Positions 54,912 to 64,000 of a stretch of 64,000 nucleotides of DNA are shown in pieces; the stretch's first letter is position 1, and every line of letters begins with the position of its first letter. Source of the DNA: Pirellulaceae bacterium (GTDB lineage Bacteria > Planctomycetota > Planctomycetia > Pirellulales > Pirellulaceae). Below the pieces are notes generated by a model. The model worked only from the letters and a program-made list of their open reading frames with translations. It had not been told where the DNA came from and did no database searches. The stretch lies in NCBI GenBank assembly GCA_023382975.1, contig JAHDXO010000014.1:1-64000 (forward strand), read 5' to 3'. The position numbers were made by a program, and so were the translations under genes.

Positions 54912-56375
54912 TCAAGGAGCCGGCTTGTTCTTTGCCTTCTTGGCGGACGGCTTTCGCTGGGCATTCGGATCCTGCTTCGCCTGGCGGGCTGCGCCTTGGC
55001 GGCTGGGAGCGGTCAGTTCGGTCTCCAGGCCCTTGTCGCCCTGTTGGGCCATCCATTGGTCGAGTTGGCGGCGCAATCGCGTCTTGACCGAATCGTAGTC
55101 CGGATCGTCGGCCAGATTCTTCGTTTCGTGCGGATCGATCTCCAGGTCGTACAGTTCCTCGGCCGGTCGCTTGAACAGCCACTGGATGCGAGCGGCCAGC
55201 GCGGGGTCGGTCTTGGCATCCTCTTGCCATGACTCGATCGGTTGGCCTTTGTGAATGCCGCCGATCGCGTAAGTGTTTTCGGACGCGAGATTCAGGATCA
55301 GCTTGTAGCGTGCGTCGCGCACGGCTCGCATCGGGTAGGGCTCCTGATAACCGATGATGCCGACCGTTGTGTGCTGGGAGAATACGTACTCGCGCAAGCG
55401 GTCGGCTCTGCCGGTCAACACGTCGAGAAAGCTGCGGCCGTCGAAGCCCGTCTTGCCGTGGGCATCCGGGCAGCCGACATCGACCGCATTCGGGTCCAGT
55501 CCGGCCGCGGCGAGAAACGTCGGGACGACATCGACGTATTGCATCAAGGCGTCGCTGGTGCTTCCGGGCTTCACCTTGCCCGGCCAACGCACCAGAGTGG
55601 ACACACGGATGCCGTTGTCGTAGACGCTCCATTTGCCACCGTACGGAAAACTGCTGCCCTGCTCGCTGACGAACATCACCAGCGTCTTGTCCGCCTGTCC
55701 GCTGTCCTCCAACAGTTTCATCAAGTTGCCCACCTGCGTGTCGAATTGCGTGATTTCGGCGTAGTAAGCGGCGAGCAGTTCGCGGGTCGTGCCGTTGTCG
55801 TGCAGGTAGGGAGGCACGGTCAACTTGGCCGGATCGTAGCGATCCCGCGGTCCGCGTGTCCAAGGGCCGTGCGGGTCGTTCGAGCAGTAGGCCAGCAGCC
55901 ACGGCTGATCCTTGTCGCGGCCGATGAATGCTTCGGTCCGAGTCAGATCGTCCGCCCCCGGGATCGCCTCGTAGGGAAACGATGCCGGCGGACCGACGTG
56001 TGACTTGTTCTGCAGGGCCACCCGGTATCCGGCGTCCTTGAGCAGCGTGAAGACGCTCTTCGTCCCCTCGTAAACCCGCGTGTGGTTCGGAAACGCGCCG
56101 CTGCGGATCGGATAAAGCCCCGTGTACAGGGCGTGTCGCACCGGCGAGCAGGTCGTCGCGGGCGCGTACATGCCGCGCAGATGCATGCTCTCACGACAGA
56201 GTTGATCGAGGTTCGGGGTATGCACCTCGCGGTTCCCCTCGTAGCCCAAGTCGGACCACGTCAGGTCGTCGGCGATCATCAGCAGAAAATTCGGACGCTC
56301 GGCAGCCTCCGTTGCGCCGGGCGCGGCGCACAACAGACCGGCGAACATCAAGATCACGGGCATGTGGTACTTCAT
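54912..56375 (-). CDS. Secreted sulfatase (motif CSPVR)
   Basis: 487 residues from MKYHMPVILMFAGLLCAAPGATEA, a signal peptide; an ATG five codons earlier is possible. Metal-binding FLLMIADDLTWSDLGYEGNREVHTPNLDQ is followed by the modifiable site C76-S-P-V-R80 in ATTCSPVRHALYTG, with Val before Arg. HGPWTRGP and VMFVSEQGSSFPYGG follow, and the end is Lys/Ala/Pro-rich. The usual sulfatase 'GKWH' segment is replaced by QNKSHVGP, typical of a divergent subfamily. Periplasmic or surface enzyme; substrate unknown. Stands alone. Confidence 0.92.
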   Translation of the reverse strand: MKYHMPVILMFAGLLCAAPGATEAAERPNFLLMIADDLTWSDLGYEGNREVHTPNLDQLCRESMHLRGMYAPATTCSPVRHALYTGLYPIRSGAFPNHTRVYEGTKSVFTLLKDAGYRVALQNKSHVGPPASFPYEAIPGADDLTRTEAFIGRDKDQPWLLAYCSNDPHGPWTRGPRDRYDPAKLTVPPYLHDNGTTRELLAAYYAEITQFDTQVGNLMKLLEDSGQADKTLVMFVSEQGSSFPYGGKWSVYDNGIRVSTLVRWPGKVKPGSTSDALMQYVDVVPTFLAAAGLDPNAVDVGCPDAHGKTGFDGRSFLDVLTGRADRLREYVFSQHTTVGIIGYQEPYPMRAVRDARYKLILNLASENTYAIGGIHKGQPIESWQEDAKTDPALAARIQWLFKRPAEELYDLEIDPHETKNLADDPDYDSVKTRLRRQLDQWMAQQGDKGLETELTAPSRQGAARQAKQDPNAQRKPSAKKAKNKPAP

Positions 56376-56913
56376 GGTTCTGGACTCCATCGATCTTCGT
56401 ACTGTTACCGATCCCTGTGTTCAGCGGAGCACGGCGCGTTCCGCAGACTTGCTGCTCCGCAGCATAGCATCGAAACGCGCGGGCGCAAATCCAGTGTCCC
56501 GGGCTGTCACGGCGAGAGCTTCTGGAGTTCATGGGTTCTTTCTGCGGCAAAACACAACCTCCCATGCCGAGAATCATGCCACCTCTCGGGACTCGCCCGT
56601 GCCCATGGCGGCCGATGGCCTTCACGGTTGGCCGATTCGGCTCATGACCCCGGCGTCCGGCGGCCAGTTTCGACCGCATCACCGTGTGAACCATTCCCGG
56701 TTGTACGTCCGCCAAGTCATGCCACGACCCACGAGTATGTGGCACGGTGTGGAAGTCCGGATTTTCGCCTCTTGCCAAAGCGGAGGAATGGGAAAACTAC
56801 CTCGACGGCTTCTTCGTCTTAGGGTTATCGGGAATCGTACGTTGCAGACCCCGCGGCTTGCCCGTTCGTTGGAGAGAAGGCTGACTCTGCCTTCTCGAGG
56901 GGAGATGATGGCC
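56376..56913. other. Long gap, probably promoters only
   Basis: About 540 bases between the divergent sulfatase and the first DUF4139-type gene. GCGGAGCA and TGCTCCGC (56424-56431 and 56453-56460) form a small dyad. No frame resembles a protein and no sigma-54 site was found. A GAGGGGAG ribosome site lies at the right end. Confidence 0.4.
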
Positions 56914-58422
56914 ATGAGATCACGTTACGCCCCACTTACCCTGGTGGCTCTTGCATTCGCCGTCCGCCTTGGTCTCGCGGACGTCGATCTGGTTACGGTG
57001 CCCTCGCGCGAAGGCACGCAGTTGACGATCTATAACTCGGAAGACATCACCATGGTTCGGGAACACCGGCTTCTGACCGTGAAGCCTGGAATCAACCGGA
57101 TTCAGTTCACTTGGGCGAACACACTGATCGATCCGACCAGCATCGACTTCCGGATTCTGGATCACCAGGAACAGGTGGATCTGATCGATACCACGTTTCC
57201 GGCGGGCCGCAACGATGCCCTGCAATGGAACATCCAAAGCCGGATGGCCGGGAAGATCCCCGTCGAGATCCGCTATTTCACCAGCGGGATCACGTGGTCG
57301 GCGTCTTACGAAGGGATCGCCAACCCGCAGGAAACGAAGCTCAGTCTGACCGGGTACGTGCGTGTCGAGAACCGATCCGGCGAATTGTATGACAACGCGC
57401 AGACTCGTCTGGTGGTCGGGACGATCAACTTGGTCGAGAAGATCGCCGACCTGGCGCAGCGGCCAGCACCGGAAGCGAAATACGCCGAGGCGGAAGATGA
57501 GGTTCGGGAACGCATGCGGCGAAACCTGAGCGAGAGGGCGGAAGAGTTCGATCGCCTGGCACGCGACAGCGGCCTGCACAAAGGACTGGCGGTCGACAAG
57601 GCGAAAGATGTCCAGAAGCAGGGGCTGTCCGAGTATTTCCTCTTCACGATCGAGGGCCGCGAGGAGATCAAGGACCGAGAGCCGAAGCGATTGGTGGCGA
57701 TGCAAGCCGTCGATGTGCCTCTGGAGTGCCTGTACAAGCTGACTGACCGCGCTGGCGGTGAGCAGTTCACCAAGTACTACCGGTTCCGCAATGTCAAACT
57801 GCTGGACGAAAACGGCAAAGAGAAAGAGCTCTCGGCAATGGCCAACCTGGGCGTATCGCCGCTACCCGACGGCACGGTTCGCTTGTTCTCGCGATACGAC
57901 AATCAGGATCTGGCTTATGTCGGGGCAACGCAGACGAAGTACGTGCCGATTGGCGATCGCGTCGAAGTCAACGTTGGTGTCGATGGCGACGTCACCATGG
58001 CGAGACGTCTGAAGGATCAGCGGATCGCGAATGTTGTGGCTCGGCAGTATGAACGCCGTCTGGATGATCAATTCATCCAGCACTTCGATCTGTTGGACTT
58101 CGACGAGACGTTGACGTACGAGGAAGAAATCACTTCGGGCAAGTCGACCGAGATCAAGATCGAAGTCGAGCGGCACTTTGACGCGAATGTCGTGATCTGG
58201 TCCGAAGCAACTCCGCCGGCCGACTGGGACTCCAGTGAACCGGGGGCCTACGTCGACCTGCATCAGGTCCCCGGTCGCGTCGAACGCGTCGATCAGAATC
58301 ATGTGAAGTATTTCCTTGACCTGTCGCCTGGCGAAAAGCAAACCGTAACGTACGAGGTGACCTACAAACGTCGCAAGATCGGACCGGAGTTGAATGTCGA
58401 AAGAATCCGCCGACCGCTTTGA
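56914..58422 (+). CDS. Secreted DUF4139-type protein, first of three tandem paralogues
   Basis: 502 residues from MRSRYAPLTLVALAFAVRLGLAD; two in-frame ATGs lie 6 and 9 bases upstream, and GGGGAG is best spaced for this one. After the signal peptide the sequence VTVPSREGTQLTIYNSEDITMVREHRLLTVKPGINRIQFTWANTLIDPTSIDFRI matches the start of DUF4139 proteins. A charged helical insert (about 185-230) is followed by a second beta domain. The next gene is very similar. Function unknown; secreted and probably surface or periplasmic. Confidence 0.82.
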   Translation: MRSRYAPLTLVALAFAVRLGLADVDLVTVPSREGTQLTIYNSEDITMVREHRLLTVKPGINRIQFTWANTLIDPTSIDFRILDHQEQVDLIDTTFPAGRNDALQWNIQSRMAGKIPVEIRYFTSGITWSASYEGIANPQETKLSLTGYVRVENRSGELYDNAQTRLVVGTINLVEKIADLAQRPAPEAKYAEAEDEVRERMRRNLSERAEEFDRLARDSGLHKGLAVDKAKDVQKQGLSEYFLFTIEGREEIKDREPKRLVAMQAVDVPLECLYKLTDRAGGEQFTKYYRFRNVKLLDENGKEKELSAMANLGVSPLPDGTVRLFSRYDNQDLAYVGATQTKYVPIGDRVEVNVGVDGDVTMARRLKDQRIANVVARQYERRLDDQFIQHFDLLDFDETLTYEEEITSGKSTEIKIEVERHFDANVVIWSEATPPADWDSSEPGAYVDLHQVPGRVERVDQNHVKYFLDLSPGEKQTVTYEVTYKRRKIGPELNVERIRRPL

Positions 58423-58435
58423 GAGGAGACATCCC

Positions 58436-59929
58436 ATGCGCGTGCTCATGAAGTGCTCTGTGGTCCTTGCGTTGCTGCTGCTTCCTGGAGGTTATGCCAT
58501 CGCCGACGTCGATTTGGTGACGATACCCCGACGAGAAGGCACGCAACTGACGATCTACAACTCGGAAGATCTCACGATGGTCCGGGAACATCGTCTGCTG
58601 ACCGTCAAGCAGGGAATCAACCGCATCCAGTTCAGTTGGGCCAATACGTTGATCGATCCGACCAGCATCGAGTTTCGAATTCTCGATCATCAGGACCAAG
58701 TCGATTTGATCGACACGACGTTCCCAGCCGGACGTAACGACGCCCTGCAGTGGAACATCCGGAGCGACATGGCCGGGAAGATCCCGGTCGAGATCCGCTA
58801 CTTCACAAGCGGCATCACATGGCGGGCCACGTACGTCGGGATCGCCAACCAGGACGAGACGCGGTTGCAGTTGACCGGTTACGTGCGCGTCGAAAACGGC
58901 TCGGGCGAACTGTACGACAATGCTCAGACCCGATTGGTCGTCGGGACGATCAATCTGGTGGAGAAGATCGCCGATCTCGCTCAACGACCGGCGCCGGGCG
59001 ATGAATGTCACCCGGTACCCACAGACACACCAGCCCGTGAGATGCCGCAGGTCAGCAGCGAGGCCCTGCTGGGAGCCATCGCGGATGCGGAGTCGGCACC
59101 GGAAGCACCGAAACAGGTGATCAAGCAGGGCTTGTCCGAGTACTTCCTGTTCACGATCGACGGGCGCGAGGACATCAAGGAGGGCGAACCCAAACGCCTG
59201 GTGTCCCTCAAGGCGGCCGACGTGCCGCTGGAGTGCCTCTACAAGCTGACCGACCGCGACGGCGGCACGCGTTTCACGAAATTCTATCGGTTCAAGAACG
59301 CCAAACTATGCAACGACGATGGTTCCGAGAAGAACCTGTCGGACATGGAAAACCTGGGCGTGTCGCCCTTGCCGGATGGCATGGTGCAGTTGTTCTCCGA
59401 ATACGCGAACCAGGATCTGGCGTACGTCGGAGGCACGGCGACGAAGTATGTCCCGATCGACGATCGCGTCGAAGTGAACGTGGGCCCGGACAACAATATC
59501 ACCATCATCCGGCGCGAGAAGGACCGACAAATCGCCAACGTCGTCGCTCGCCAATACCAACGCCGCGTCGATGATCAGTTCGTTCTGTACTACGACCTGA
59601 TCGATTACGACGAGACGGTTTTCTACGAAGAAGAGATCGTCTCCGGAAAAACGGTCGACGTGAACGTGGAACTCGAACGGCATTTCGACGCCAACGTAGT
59701 CCTGTGGGCCGACGACGCGGCGCCGGCGGATTGGAATTCCCAGGAACCGGGAGCCTATGTCGACTTGCACGAAATCCCCGGGCGCAAAGAGTCCGTGGAT
59801 CAGAACCATGTCAAGTATTTCCTGAAGCTGAAGCCTGGGGAAAAGCAACTGGTGAAATACTCGGTGACCTACAAGCGGCGGAAGGTCGAACCGGAACTGA
59901 ATCAAGAACGTCGCCGCGAGCCGCTGTGA
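58436..59929 (+). CDS. Secreted DUF4139-type protein, second paralogue
   Basis: 497 residues with a signal peptide (MRVLMKCSVVLALLLLPGGYAIAD) and a GAGAGGAG ribosome site. Most of the protein aligns with the preceding paralogue, including long identical stretches such as PTSI.FRILDHQ.QVDLIDTTFPAGRNDALQWNI. They differ mainly in the helical insert (about 185-225), here Pro/Glu/Ala-rich. The 13-base spacing shows an operon. It arose by tandem duplication. Function unknown. Confidence 0.84.
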   Translation: MRVLMKCSVVLALLLLPGGYAIADVDLVTIPRREGTQLTIYNSEDLTMVREHRLLTVKQGINRIQFSWANTLIDPTSIEFRILDHQDQVDLIDTTFPAGRNDALQWNIRSDMAGKIPVEIRYFTSGITWRATYVGIANQDETRLQLTGYVRVENGSGELYDNAQTRLVVGTINLVEKIADLAQRPAPGDECHPVPTDTPAREMPQVSSEALLGAIADAESAPEAPKQVIKQGLSEYFLFTIDGREDIKEGEPKRLVSLKAADVPLECLYKLTDRDGGTRFTKFYRFKNAKLCNDDGSEKNLSDMENLGVSPLPDGMVQLFSEYANQDLAYVGGTATKYVPIDDRVEVNVGPDNNITIIRREKDRQIANVVARQYQRRVDDQFVLYYDLIDYDETVFYEEEIVSGKTVDVNVELERHFDANVVLWADDAAPADWNSQEPGAYVDLHEIPGRKESVDQNHVKYFLKLKPGEKQLVKYSVTYKRRKVEPELNQERRREPL

Positions 59930-59984
59930 TTGCGAACCGAAACAACGAAAAGAAAACACGTCCACACTGGAAAGGGTTCTTGCG

Positions 59985-61229
59985 ATGAAAGCCAAATACG
60001 CCGCTCTGATTTGTAATGCCTTGATCCTGGCAACGACCGCGCAGGCCAGGATCAAGCTGACGACGCTCCCCGAGCGGGAGACGGTGCGGATCGATATCCA
60101 AAACGGCCGCTTCACGCTGGTCGAGGAGGAGCGAACCGTGAATCTCCAGGCGGGTCGCAACCAGGTCGATTTCTCCTGGGCAAATATCAACATCGACAAG
60201 GACTCGATCGTCTTCCGCATCATCAAGGCGGATGGCGAAGTAAACGTCCTGAATACGAACTACCCGCCGGACGAGAACGCCCTGTACTGGACGGTCAGCG
60301 CGCAGAATGCCGGGCCGGCCGTCATCCGCATCTCGTACTTGATCGGCAATATGGCAGCGGAGCCCAGCTACCAGGGAACGGTCGAGAACGACGAGAAGAA
60401 ACTGCTGCTGCAGGTCTATATGACCGTCACGAATACCTCGGGCGAGAGCTTCGGCGAATGCACGGTCCAACCGGGGGTCGGCAAGACGACGGTTCGCTAT
60501 TTCAACGATGGCGAACGGAAGCGGATGCTGGCCGCCAAGTTCGCCGAGGCGCCGGTCGAGAAGCGATACGTGTTCGACGCACAGATCGATCAAGAGCGGA
60601 CTCGCATGTACTACCGGCTGACGAACGACAAGAACAATCAACTGGGCGAATTCCCCTTGCCGTACGGCAAAGTGCGGTTGTTCATCAAGGAACCGGCCGC
60701 TGGCGGTGACGAAGTCCGCAGCCAAGCGTTCCTGGGCGAAGACTGGGCCCAGTACACGCCGCTGTTCGCCCCGCTGGACCTGTACGTCGGCGTGGCTCAA
60801 GACGTGAAAGTCGAGAGGTTCACGATGCAGCCGGAAGAAGGGCCCCAGAAGGTCCATGATGTTCTTACTTGCCCGCGTTACACGTTGGATGGAAAGAAGG
60901 GGGTCACCGAGCCGCGATTCCGCAACGAACGGACTCGTTTCCGCTACCGACTGCAGAACTTCAAGACCGAAAACGGCGAGCCGGTCACCGTACCGTTGAC
61001 CATCAAGGAACACGTGGACGGCGAGTGGATCATCGAGAAGATCGTCCTGAAGGAACTCGAAGGCGAACGCAACGCGCAAGTCGAGAAGGAGATCCCTCAC
61101 CAGGATCTGTTCAACGTCAAGCGAATCGATGTCAACCAAGTCGAATTCGAAATGAAACTGCTCCCCACGACCGTGGACAAGAAGTACGATCTGTACGTCA
61201 CCGTCCTGAGAAAGAACCGAAGGTATTGA
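59985..61229 (+). CDS. Secreted DUF4139-like protein, divergent third paralogue
   Basis: 414 residues with a signal peptide (MKAKYAALICNALILATTAQA). The N-terminal part (LPERETVRIDIQNGRFTLVEEERTVNLQAGRNQVDFSWANINIDKDSIVFRI) aligns with the two upstream paralogues. The later half is diverged and lacks the helical insert. It ends in a Lys/Arg-rich tail. The gap of 55 bases suggests the same operon. The three may form a heteromeric assembly, which is inference. Confidence 0.78.
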   Translation: MKAKYAALICNALILATTAQARIKLTTLPERETVRIDIQNGRFTLVEEERTVNLQAGRNQVDFSWANINIDKDSIVFRIIKADGEVNVLNTNYPPDENALYWTVSAQNAGPAVIRISYLIGNMAAEPSYQGTVENDEKKLLLQVYMTVTNTSGESFGECTVQPGVGKTTVRYFNDGERKRMLAAKFAEAPVEKRYVFDAQIDQERTRMYYRLTNDKNNQLGEFPLPYGKVRLFIKEPAAGGDEVRSQAFLGEDWAQYTPLFAPLDLYVGVAQDVKVERFTMQPEEGPQKVHDVLTCPRYTLDGKKGVTEPRFRNERTRFRYRLQNFKTENGEPVTVPLTIKEHVDGEWIIEKIVLKELEGERNAQVEKEIPHQDLFNVKRIDVNQVEFEMKLLPTTVDKKYDLYVTVLRKNRRY

Positions 61230-61398
61230 GATCGGTGCGGAATCCGCATGCGCGACCGCCGCCGCGGAAGGTCCGGCTTGACATCCCGTAGCCGTTGTCC
61301 GGTCGCCCCGAAGCAGAACCACGGGGCATCGACCATCGGTGCTCATCGAGTCGTTCGTGAAACCAGTTCCCCGCCCCGGCCGGAGGTTCACGTTCATC

Positions 61399-63513
61399 TC
61401 ACGGTGCGACGACGACATCGGTCCCTGCCGCAACGAACCCGGTCGGCCGGACGATTTCCAGCCGTACTCGGAGCGGAATCTCTGACGAGGCGAGCGCGAT
61501 GTTTGTGTGTGCGCCGTGCCGATCGCCGGGGCGAAGCGTGGGCAGCGGTACGGTACGTGTGCCGAGCGTTGTGCCTGCGGAGTCCAAGACCCGGCAGCAG
61601 AGCCGGTAATCGCGGAGCGGATAGGCGGGGAAGTCCTTGCGGGCTGTTACATCGCAGGAAATCAGCACACTGCCGGTTGCTCGGTCCACGCGGACGGTGC
61701 CGGCTTCGATCGTCGCAGGGGAGAATTCGGCGGCAAGCAGCCCGTAAGCGGGCTTCGGTTCCCGCTGCGCGGTCACCGCCCCGTAGTGCCGATAGCCGTC
61801 GGACGCGGTTCCAGGGTAACGGCTACGATAGTCATTGTACGTCCACACAGAAGCCCCAACCACGTAGGGCCGAGCGCGGAAGACCTCCAGCATGTCGCGG
61901 AAGTAAGAGGCGTACTCCGCGTCGCTCAGATTCACGTGCCCGGCGGCGGCAAACTCGCTGACCATCACCGGTTTGTCCGGCCAAAGGGCATGTATCCGGT
62001 CGAGTCGTTCCGCGTAATCCCGGTAGAGATTCACGCACACGAGGTCCGCGTAGCAGGACGCCTCGTCTTCCGGCCTGACGATCTTGGGCAATCCCGCTCG
62101 GTGACTGGCGAAGGTCAGCAGTCGGCTGTTGTCGATTCCTCTGACCCATTCCACCATGTCCCTCGTCCACCGCAGTCCCGCCGACGTTTCCGAGGGATAC
62201 TCGTTGCCCACGCTCCAGCCGATCACGGAAGGATGATTCCAGTCCCGTTCGATCATCTCCCGCATCTGCGCCTGGAACTTGCTGCGGATCTCTGCCGATT
62301 CGAGTTGGGCTTCGGTCAACTGCCAGTTCACCCCCTCCTCGATGATCAACAGCCCATGTTGATCGGCCCAGTCCAGCAAGAGCGGCGAGACGGGATAGTG
62401 GCTGATGCGGGAGAGTTCCATGTTCGCCCGCTTCATTTGGCTGAGATCGCGATCGATGACTTCTGGAGGATCCGACGAGCCGTACTCGGGGTGATCCGCG
62501 TGGCGGTTGCCGCCTCCCATGCGGATCGGCACGCCGTTCAGCAGTAACCGGCCGTCGCGCGCTTCGATCCGGCGGATCCCGAACGCTACCGGCTCGGCTT
62601 CATCCGCCGCAGGTTCATCTGTGCCACCTGTCCAGAGCAGCGTGTGCAATCGGTAGAGCCCTGGATGGTCGGGATCCCACAGGCTTACATGCTCGCGCAA
62701 AAGCCGGACACGTGTTTCCACGGAGCGAACCGCGCGCGGTGGAACGACCGTGCTGGCCATCAACTCAGGATACTGCTGCCAGGATAGGTTCCCCTCTTGC
62801 TTGCCAGGCAAGGTAAGGGCCAGACCGATCCGAATGGTCGTTGGCTGATCTGAGGCGTTCGCCACCTGGACGGTCGTCTCGATCGTTGCCGTGCCATCTT
62901 CGAGGTGCGGGGTGGTGACCACCCGCTGGTTGACGACATGCACTGGGTCGGACAGAACCAAATTGACGGGCCGCACGATTCCGCCATACTCGAACCAGGG
63001 ATAGACCTGCTCCTGCGGTAGCTTGCCGATGCGGGCGCCGGGCAGGGTGGTCGTGTCCCAGGAATTGTCGACCTCCAACGCCAACGAATTCTCGCCCGAC
63101 CAATGAATCACGTCGGTCACATCGAACTGAAACGCGGTATACCCTCCCTCATGCTCGCCTACAGACTGCCCGTTCAGCCATACTCTGGCGCGGTAGAATA
63201 CCCCGCCGAAAACCAGCCTCGCATGCCGTTTGACAGAGCCGGGCGGCAGCGAGAACGTCCGCCGATACCAGGCAGTGCCCGTGAAAGGAAAACGAGGATC
63301 CACGTTCCAGCAATGCGGAACGACGACCTCGGGCCAATTCTGCACCTTGCACCCGGGCTGATGCCAGCCGTTTTGCTGACCGCACTCCACTGGGTCGATG
63401 GCAAATCGCCAGGGCCCGTTCAGGTCCACGCGATCTCTTGCGAAACCGGCGACTGCAGTAGCCGATAGAAAGAGAATGGCTGCCAGTCCTGCATGACGGG
63501 GAAGTGTGTTCAT
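61399..63513 (-). CDS. Secreted glycoside hydrolase family 2 protein
   Basis: 704 residues from MNTLPRHAGLAAILFLSATAVAGFA, a signal peptide; a longer upstream frame exists but lacks sense. The sugar-binding domain has DLNGPWRFAIDP, VVVPHCWN, AWYRRTFSLPPG and VFYRARVWLNGQSVGEHEGGYTAFQFDVTD. In the TIM barrel the acid/base Glu is E438 in SVGNEYPSE, and the nucleophile is E520 in VMVSEFAAAG. This matches beta-galactosidase/beta-glucuronidase-type GH2 enzymes. It acts outside the cytoplasm. Substrate cannot be read. It is convergent with the DUF4139 trio. Confidence 0.92.
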   Translation of the reverse strand: MNTLPRHAGLAAILFLSATAVAGFARDRVDLNGPWRFAIDPVECGQQNGWHQPGCKVQNWPEVVVPHCWNVDPRFPFTGTAWYRRTFSLPPGSVKRHARLVFGGVFYRARVWLNGQSVGEHEGGYTAFQFDVTDVIHWSGENSLALEVDNSWDTTTLPGARIGKLPQEQVYPWFEYGGIVRPVNLVLSDPVHVVNQRVVTTPHLEDGTATIETTVQVANASDQPTTIRIGLALTLPGKQEGNLSWQQYPELMASTVVPPRAVRSVETRVRLLREHVSLWDPDHPGLYRLHTLLWTGGTDEPAADEAEPVAFGIRRIEARDGRLLLNGVPIRMGGGNRHADHPEYGSSDPPEVIDRDLSQMKRANMELSRISHYPVSPLLLDWADQHGLLIIEEGVNWQLTEAQLESAEIRSKFQAQMREMIERDWNHPSVIGWSVGNEYPSETSAGLRWTRDMVEWVRGIDNSRLLTFASHRAGLPKIVRPEDEASCYADLVCVNLYRDYAERLDRIHALWPDKPVMVSEFAAAGHVNLSDAEYASYFRDMLEVFRARPYVVGASVWTYNDYRSRYPGTASDGYRHYGAVTAQREPKPAYGLLAAEFSPATIEAGTVRVDRATGSVLISCDVTARKDFPAYPLRDYRLCCRVLDSAGTTLGTRTVPLPTLRPGDRHGAHTNIALASSEIPLRVRLEIVRPTGFVAAGTDVVVAP

Positions 63514-63695
63514 TCCAGGGGCCCGAAAAAGGTGCCGACTTAGTGGAGGCACGCAATTGGGATGATACCAAACGGCCGTCTCGCATGCCATTTGGCCTTG
63601 AGAAGCGAGTGCCATTTCGGCAAGCTCGCGTGAAGTCGCGGCGGGGGTTGGGATAGACTGGCGGTCGATTTTGTCCTGGGGGTGGAGGACGACCG

Positions 63696-63974
63696 ATGAG
63701 CGCGATGACGAAGGGACGAGCCGCGGTTCGGCTGCGCCCGGCGAAGCGGGAATTTGAACGCTGGCGGCGGGCGTGTTGCGAGTCTGGACGCATTCCTACG
63801 AAATTGTGGCTGCTGGCTGGGGAGGTGGCCGAGGCACTTGGCGTCGAGGAGGCGGCTCGCCAATTGCAGGTTCCCGCCGAGCGACTGCGGCAATGGGGCG
63901 AATAGCTGGGGCTGGACAGCGGTCCGCCGAAGTCGGTCGCGACGGACTTCGGCGAGCTGTCGCCGCTGCCCTGA
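63696..63974 (+). pseudogene. Small helix-turn-helix-like ORF with in-frame stops
   Basis: 69 residues, MSAMTKGRAAVRLRPAKREFERWRRACCESGRIPTKLWLLAGEVAEALGVEEAARQLQVPAERLRQWGE, then TAG at 63903. The same frame continues plausibly (LGLDSGPPKSVATDFGELSPLP) to a second stop at 63972. The pattern 'I P..LW..A..LA...GV...AR.L.....RL..W' recalls short proteins carried by transposable elements in planctomycetes. It is probably a decayed gene; alternatively the 69-residue form is real. Confidence 0.4.
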
Positions 63975-64000
63975 GGGCCGCCCGGCGAATAGCGATTCAC

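Overview
The window looks like chromosomal DNA of a GC-rich planctomycete, probably of the Pirellulales type. The evidence is a DUF1559 pilin-like protein (NNNLKQ/ALHNYHD signature), five secreted sulfatases, a protein opening with the planctomycete-style 'NPYHQWLGL...LLGL' N-terminus, PQQ-like propeller and DUF4139 proteins, and many intergenic palindromes. No rRNA, tRNA or CRISPR array was seen. All assignments come from reading the sequence and recalling families; nothing was searched.

Layout. 0-4.2 kb: the 3' end of kduD, a sodium:solute symporter, and an SF1 helicase with an N-terminal DbpA-like RNA-binding domain. 4.3-5.5 kb: a vapBC module with a frameshifted toxin, followed by a second, detached copy of the helicase 3' end. 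5.5-14 kb (minus strand): a sulfate ABC importer operon (small ORF, sbp, cysT, cysW, cysA) ending in a sigma-54 activator gene, then a DUF1559/lipoprotein/small-ORF operon. A perfect sigma-54 promoter (TGGCACG-N4-TTGCW) precedes each of these two operons. 14.8-19.5 kb: a PQQ-like propeller protein, a sulfatase and a DUF885 protein. 19.5-22 kb: a repeat-rich stretch with a DUF4160/DUF2442 pair and a REP-associated transposase remnant. 22-28 kb: a 2005-residue alpha-2-macroglobulin with a CTEQ thioester motif.

28-42 kb: DUF4058, ribokinase, a proline-rich membrane protein, a GH43/GH32-like secreted protein, trpC, a sulfatase overlapping a GntP-type permease, a DUF2339/DUF3999 pair and a lipoprotein. 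42-51 kb: an antitoxin with a truncated toxin, a secreted FAD oxidoreductase, a GH2 enzyme and two sulfatases. 51-55 kb: hsdM with a 5'-truncated hsdS; a 125-bp palindrome separates the hsdS fragment from an antitoxin whose toxin is cut off. 55-64 kb: a sulfatase, three tandem DUF4139-type secreted proteins, a second GH2 enzyme and a decayed small ORF.

How the genes fit together. The secreted sulfatases, GH2 and GH43-like enzymes, uronate dehydrogenase and sugar-acid or solute permeases fit degradation of sulfated polysaccharide outside the cytoplasm. The sulfate importer looks sigma-54 controlled, and its likely activator is encoded in the same operon. The accessory layer consists of toxin-antitoxin remnants, restriction-modification remnants and palindromic repeats, with signs of insertion and deletion at several junctions.
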